Positions 4,694 through 6,245 of a DNA stretch of 6,245 nucleotides are shown here, piece by piece. The notes under the pieces are model-generated. The model did not search any database and had not been told where the DNA came from. It worked only from the letters and a program-made list of their open reading frames with translations. The DNA is from Clostridiales bacterium (lineage in GTDB: Bacteria > Bacillota > Clostridia > Oscillospirales > JAAYOS01). A program made the position numbers and the translations under genes. How positions within the stretch are numbered: the stretch's first letter is position 1; each line of letters begins with the position of its first letter. The stretch is taken from the NCBI GenBank assembly GCA_012521525.1, contig JAAYMG010000384.1, positions 1-6,245 on the forward strand, given 5' to 3'.

Positions 4694-4721
4694 TTGATTT
4701 ATTTCAAATTAATGGTATAAT
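4694..4721 (+). promoter_or_regulatory. Extended -10 promoter of the chromate transporter operon
   Basis: TTGATT (4694-4699) is followed after 16 bases by a perfect TATAAT (4716-4721), with the extended -10 TG at 4713-4714. The expected start near 4728 gives a leader of about 58 bases. The leader contains the perfect palindrome AAGTATACTT (4747-4756), a possible operator. Confidence 0.75.
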
Positions 4722-4773
4722 CGATAGTTGTTATTCTGCAAACTTTAAGTATACTTGAGGCTCATTTGCCGAC

Positions 4774-4788
4774 GGGAGGACTATATTG
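4774..4788 (+). promoter_or_regulatory. Shine-Dalgarno that fixes a TTG start
   Basis: GGGAGGA (4774-4780) lies 5 bases before TTG (4786-4788). No ATG or GTG is better placed, and the TTG begins the conserved short N terminus (MEKKKG) of the chromate transporter half. The start is therefore taken as TTG. Confidence 0.75.
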
Positions 4789-5385
4789 GAAAAGAAGAAG
4801 GGTATTCTGTTTTATCTGCAGCTTTTTTGGTCGACCTTTACGCTCAGCGCTTTCACATTCGGCGGCGGCTACGTGATAGTCCCGCTCATGCGCAAGAAAT
4901 TCGTAGAGAGCTATAAATGGATCGAAGAACAGGAAATGCTGGATCTTACGGCCATAGCCCAGTCTGCGCCCGGACCGATCGCGGTCAATGCCTCCATACT
5001 TGTGGGATACCGTTTGGCCGGTTTTCCGGGAGCCGTATTTACGATAACCGGAACGATTTTGCCGCCGCTGATTATCATCGCAGTCGTTTTTGTCTTTTAC
5101 AATGCTTTCAAGGAAAGTTCGGCTGTATCCGCAGTGCTGCGCGGAATGAGCGCAGGGGTCGCTGCCGTGGTCGTTGACGCGATCGTCAAAATGGCGGTCA
5201 ATGTCGTAAATGAAAAAAGCATATTCAGCACCTGCTTATTGGCGTTTTCTTTCATTGCCGCATTCTTCTTTGATGTGGATGTGAAGCTGATACTGCTTTC
5301 TTGCGCAATACTTGGACTTGCTTATTCGCTGTTCATGCGGGCAAAGAATAAACCTGCCGATGACGTAAAGGGGGACGCGAAATGA
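4786..5385 (+). CDS. chrA: Short-chain chromate transporter, first half (ChrA/CHR family)
   Basis: This is one of two adjacent 190-200-residue halves of a CHR-family ion transporter; full-length ChrA proteins contain both domains fused. It lies in the cytoplasmic membrane. Family motifs are FTFGGGYVIVPLM (23-35), QSAPGPIAVNASILVGYRLAGFPGA (59-83, with the hallmark PGP), and a later RGMSAGVAAVVVDAIVK region. Several hydrophobic spans fill the rest, ending in a basic, hydrophilic tail (RAKNKPADDVKGDAK). It starts at TTG (4786) and its TGA overlaps the ATG of the next gene (ATGA, 5382-5385), so translation of the pair is probably coupled. In Bacillus subtilis the paired genes ywrB/ywrA are known to be needed together for chromate export. 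Substrate here is inferred from family; some CHR members may have other anion substrates. No ChrB-type regulator is present in the window. Confidence 0.9.
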   Translation: MEKKKGILFYLQLFWSTFTLSAFTFGGGYVIVPLMRKKFVESYKWIEEQEMLDLTAIAQSAPGPIAVNASILVGYRLAGFPGAVFTITGTILPPLIIIAVVFVFYNAFKESSAVSAVLRGMSAGVAAVVVDAIVKMAVNVVNEKSIFSTCLLAFSFIAAFFFDVDVKLILLSCAILGLAYSLFMRAKNKPADDVKGDAK

Positions 5386-5957
5386 TACTTCTGAAACTGT
5401 TTTGGAGTTTTTTCCTTGTAGGTCTGTTCAGTTTCGGGGGCGGATACGCGGCCATGCCCTTCATCCAGGAGCAGGTTGTCGAACTGAACGGCTGGCTTAC
5501 GATGAATGAGTTTGTAGACGTAGTGACCATTTCGCAGATGACCCCAGGTCCGATCGCAATAAATGCCGCTACTTTTGTAGGGATGAAAATGTCGGGGATA
5601 CCGGGTGCTGTCGCTGCAACGATCGGTTGCGTAACGCCGTCGTGCTTTATTGTCCTGTTCCTTGCGTATCTCTATTACAGGTATAGAGAACTGTCTACAG
5701 TCAAAGGGATATTGAAAGGGCTGCGTCCGGCGGTCGTATCCCTGATTGCCGTCGCCGGGTTTTCGATCCTTCAGATGGCGCTTTTGGGGGCAAAAGCGCA
5801 GTCGTGGCTGGCGATCGATCTTTCAGGATTTGATTATGTGGCAGCCATAGTGTTTGCAGTGGCTCTGTTCATACTGAGGAAATTCAAGGTCGATCCTATT
5901 TATGTAATGCTGGGATCGGGTTTGGTTGGATTTATAGTTTACTATGTTGCAGGCTAA
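5382..5957 (+). CDS. Short-chain chromate transporter, second half (ChrA/CHR family)
   Basis: This 191-residue partner overlaps the upstream half by 4 bases (ATGA) and has its own AAAGGGGG Shine-Dalgarno (5367-5374) inside the end of that gene. It repeats the family motifs: SFGGGYAAMPFIQEQVVE (17-34), QMTPGPIAINAATFVGMKMSGIPGA (52-76), then GILKGLRPAVVSLIAVAGF and hydrophobic spans to the end (YYVAG). The two products are diverged paralogues with only the motif regions clearly alike, which fits the known pattern in which such halves form a heterodimer with opposite membrane orientation. The N terminus is almost fully hydrophobic, and there is no extra domain. No terminator is seen right after the stop; the downstream DNA is repeat-rich instead. 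Confidence 0.9.
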   Translation: MILLKLFWSFFLVGLFSFGGGYAAMPFIQEQVVELNGWLTMNEFVDVVTISQMTPGPIAINAATFVGMKMSGIPGAVAATIGCVTPSCFIVLFLAYLYYRYRELSTVKGILKGLRPAVVSLIAVAGFSILQMALLGAKAQSWLAIDLSGFDYVAAIVFAVALFILRKFKVDPIYVMLGSGLVGFIVYYVAG

Positions 5958-6041
5958 AGAACTATTGCCTCATATCAGTTTTATGTGTTAAGAACCTTTC
6001 CGACTGTACCCGGAGATAAATAAGGCCATTGTAAATCGTTT
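5958..6041. other. Gap between chrA operon and repeat array
   Basis: These 84 bases hold no open frame with a ribosome site and no convincing terminator hairpin. The transcript may therefore end further on, or read into the repeat array. Confidence 0.4.
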
Positions 6042-6156
6042 TCGGGATCAGGTATATTATCGGTTTCAGGTATAATTATCGGTATCAGGTATTATATATC
6101 GATATCAGGTATATTTATCGGGATAAGGTATTATATATTGGTATCAAGTATATTTC
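6042..6156. repeat. Tandem array of six 18-20 bp A+T-rich units
   Basis: Six adjacent units begin at 6042, 6060, 6079, 6099, 6118 and 6138, with lengths 18, 19, 20, 19, 20 and 19. The consensus is close to TCGGTATCAGGTATATTTA, with TCAGGTAT the best-kept core. Units 2+3 and 4+5 form a 39-bp higher-order repeat: even units end ATT(A/T)A-like, odd ones end TTATATA. Each unit contains two GGTAT-like steps. There are no unique spacers, so this is not a CRISPR array. It could be an iteron-like protein-binding array or a non-functional minisatellite. Confidence 0.8.
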
Positions 6157-6172
6157 TTGATTGACTGCGTTC

Positions 6173-6211
6173 AAACAGGCTTTCAGCTTGTTAAAACAGG
6201 ATCTCAGTTTG
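6173..6211. repeat. Two imperfect 18-bp direct repeats, period 21
   Basis: AAACAGGCTTTCAGCTTG (6173-6190) and AAACAGGATCTCAGTTTG (6194-6211) match at 15 of 18 positions, spaced 21 bases apart (two DNA helical turns). They lie directly beyond the six-unit array. Confidence 0.6.
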
Positions 6212-6233
6212 ATATGTCAATTTGATATGGCAA
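6208..6233. repeat. Two 13-bp tandem repeats
   Basis: TTTGATATGTCAA (6208-6220) is followed directly by TTTGATATGGCAA (6221-6233), with one mismatch. It partly overlaps the preceding 21-bp-period repeat, so three different short periodicities are stacked in 190 bases. Confidence 0.6.
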
Positions 6234-6245
6234 TAAAAAATATGG

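Noticed and set aside
6042..6156. CRISPR array
   Set aside because: Units are directly adjacent with no unique spacers, are only 18-20 bp, and no cas gene is present.

Overview
The window looks like chromosomal DNA from a low-to-mid GC, Gram-positive-type anaerobe, most likely a member of the Clostridia (Bacillota). The reasons are a fragment of an S-layer-homology (SLH) protein, tiny single-membrane-span proteins with very strong AGGAGGT ribosome sites, a Bacillus-type LexA box (CGAAC-N4-GTTCG), strong sigma-A-like promoters and a TTG start codon. This is inference from style and families; no rRNA or other marker gene is present.

Layout, left to right. Bases 1-302 are the 3' end of an SLH-domain protein on the + strand, whose stop codon sits inside its own terminator hairpin. 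Bases 303-830 hold two paralogous 33-residue membrane microproteins (378-479 and 647-748), each with its own near-identical leader. A classic terminator closes the second one. Bases 965-1612 (+) encode an SRAP/YedK-type protein that crosslinks to abasic sites in single-stranded DNA. Facing it on the - strand is a Y-family DNA polymerase (1971-3224) followed by an unrecognised 81-residue protein (1633-1878). The stop codons of the two convergent units are only 20 bases apart, so two damage-tolerance functions meet tail to tail. The polymerase promoter is overlaid with a perfect LexA-type inverted repeat and two further half-sites.

Bases 3300-3499 are a non-coding stretch packed with inverted repeats, including a likely terminator for the next gene. 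Bases 3500-4333 (-) encode a cytoplasmic serine esterase of the esterase-D/feruloyl-esterase alpha/beta-hydrolase type. Bases 4334-4785 are intergenic: they hold a degenerate copy of a repeat also seen downstream of the esterase, then a strong extended -10 promoter. That promoter drives a two-gene operon (4786-5385 and 5382-5957, overlapping by ATGA) for the two halves of a short-chain chromate transporter (ChrA pair).

Bases 5958-6245 carry no gene. They contain a striking A+T-rich tandem array of six 18-20 bp units, followed by two more short tandem duplications.

The clearest functional theme is DNA-damage tolerance: SOS-controlled translesion polymerase plus partner ORF, opposed by an SRAP protein. 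The chromate exporter pair and esterase look like independent units. I saw no transposase, phage gene, CRISPR array, tRNA or rRNA.
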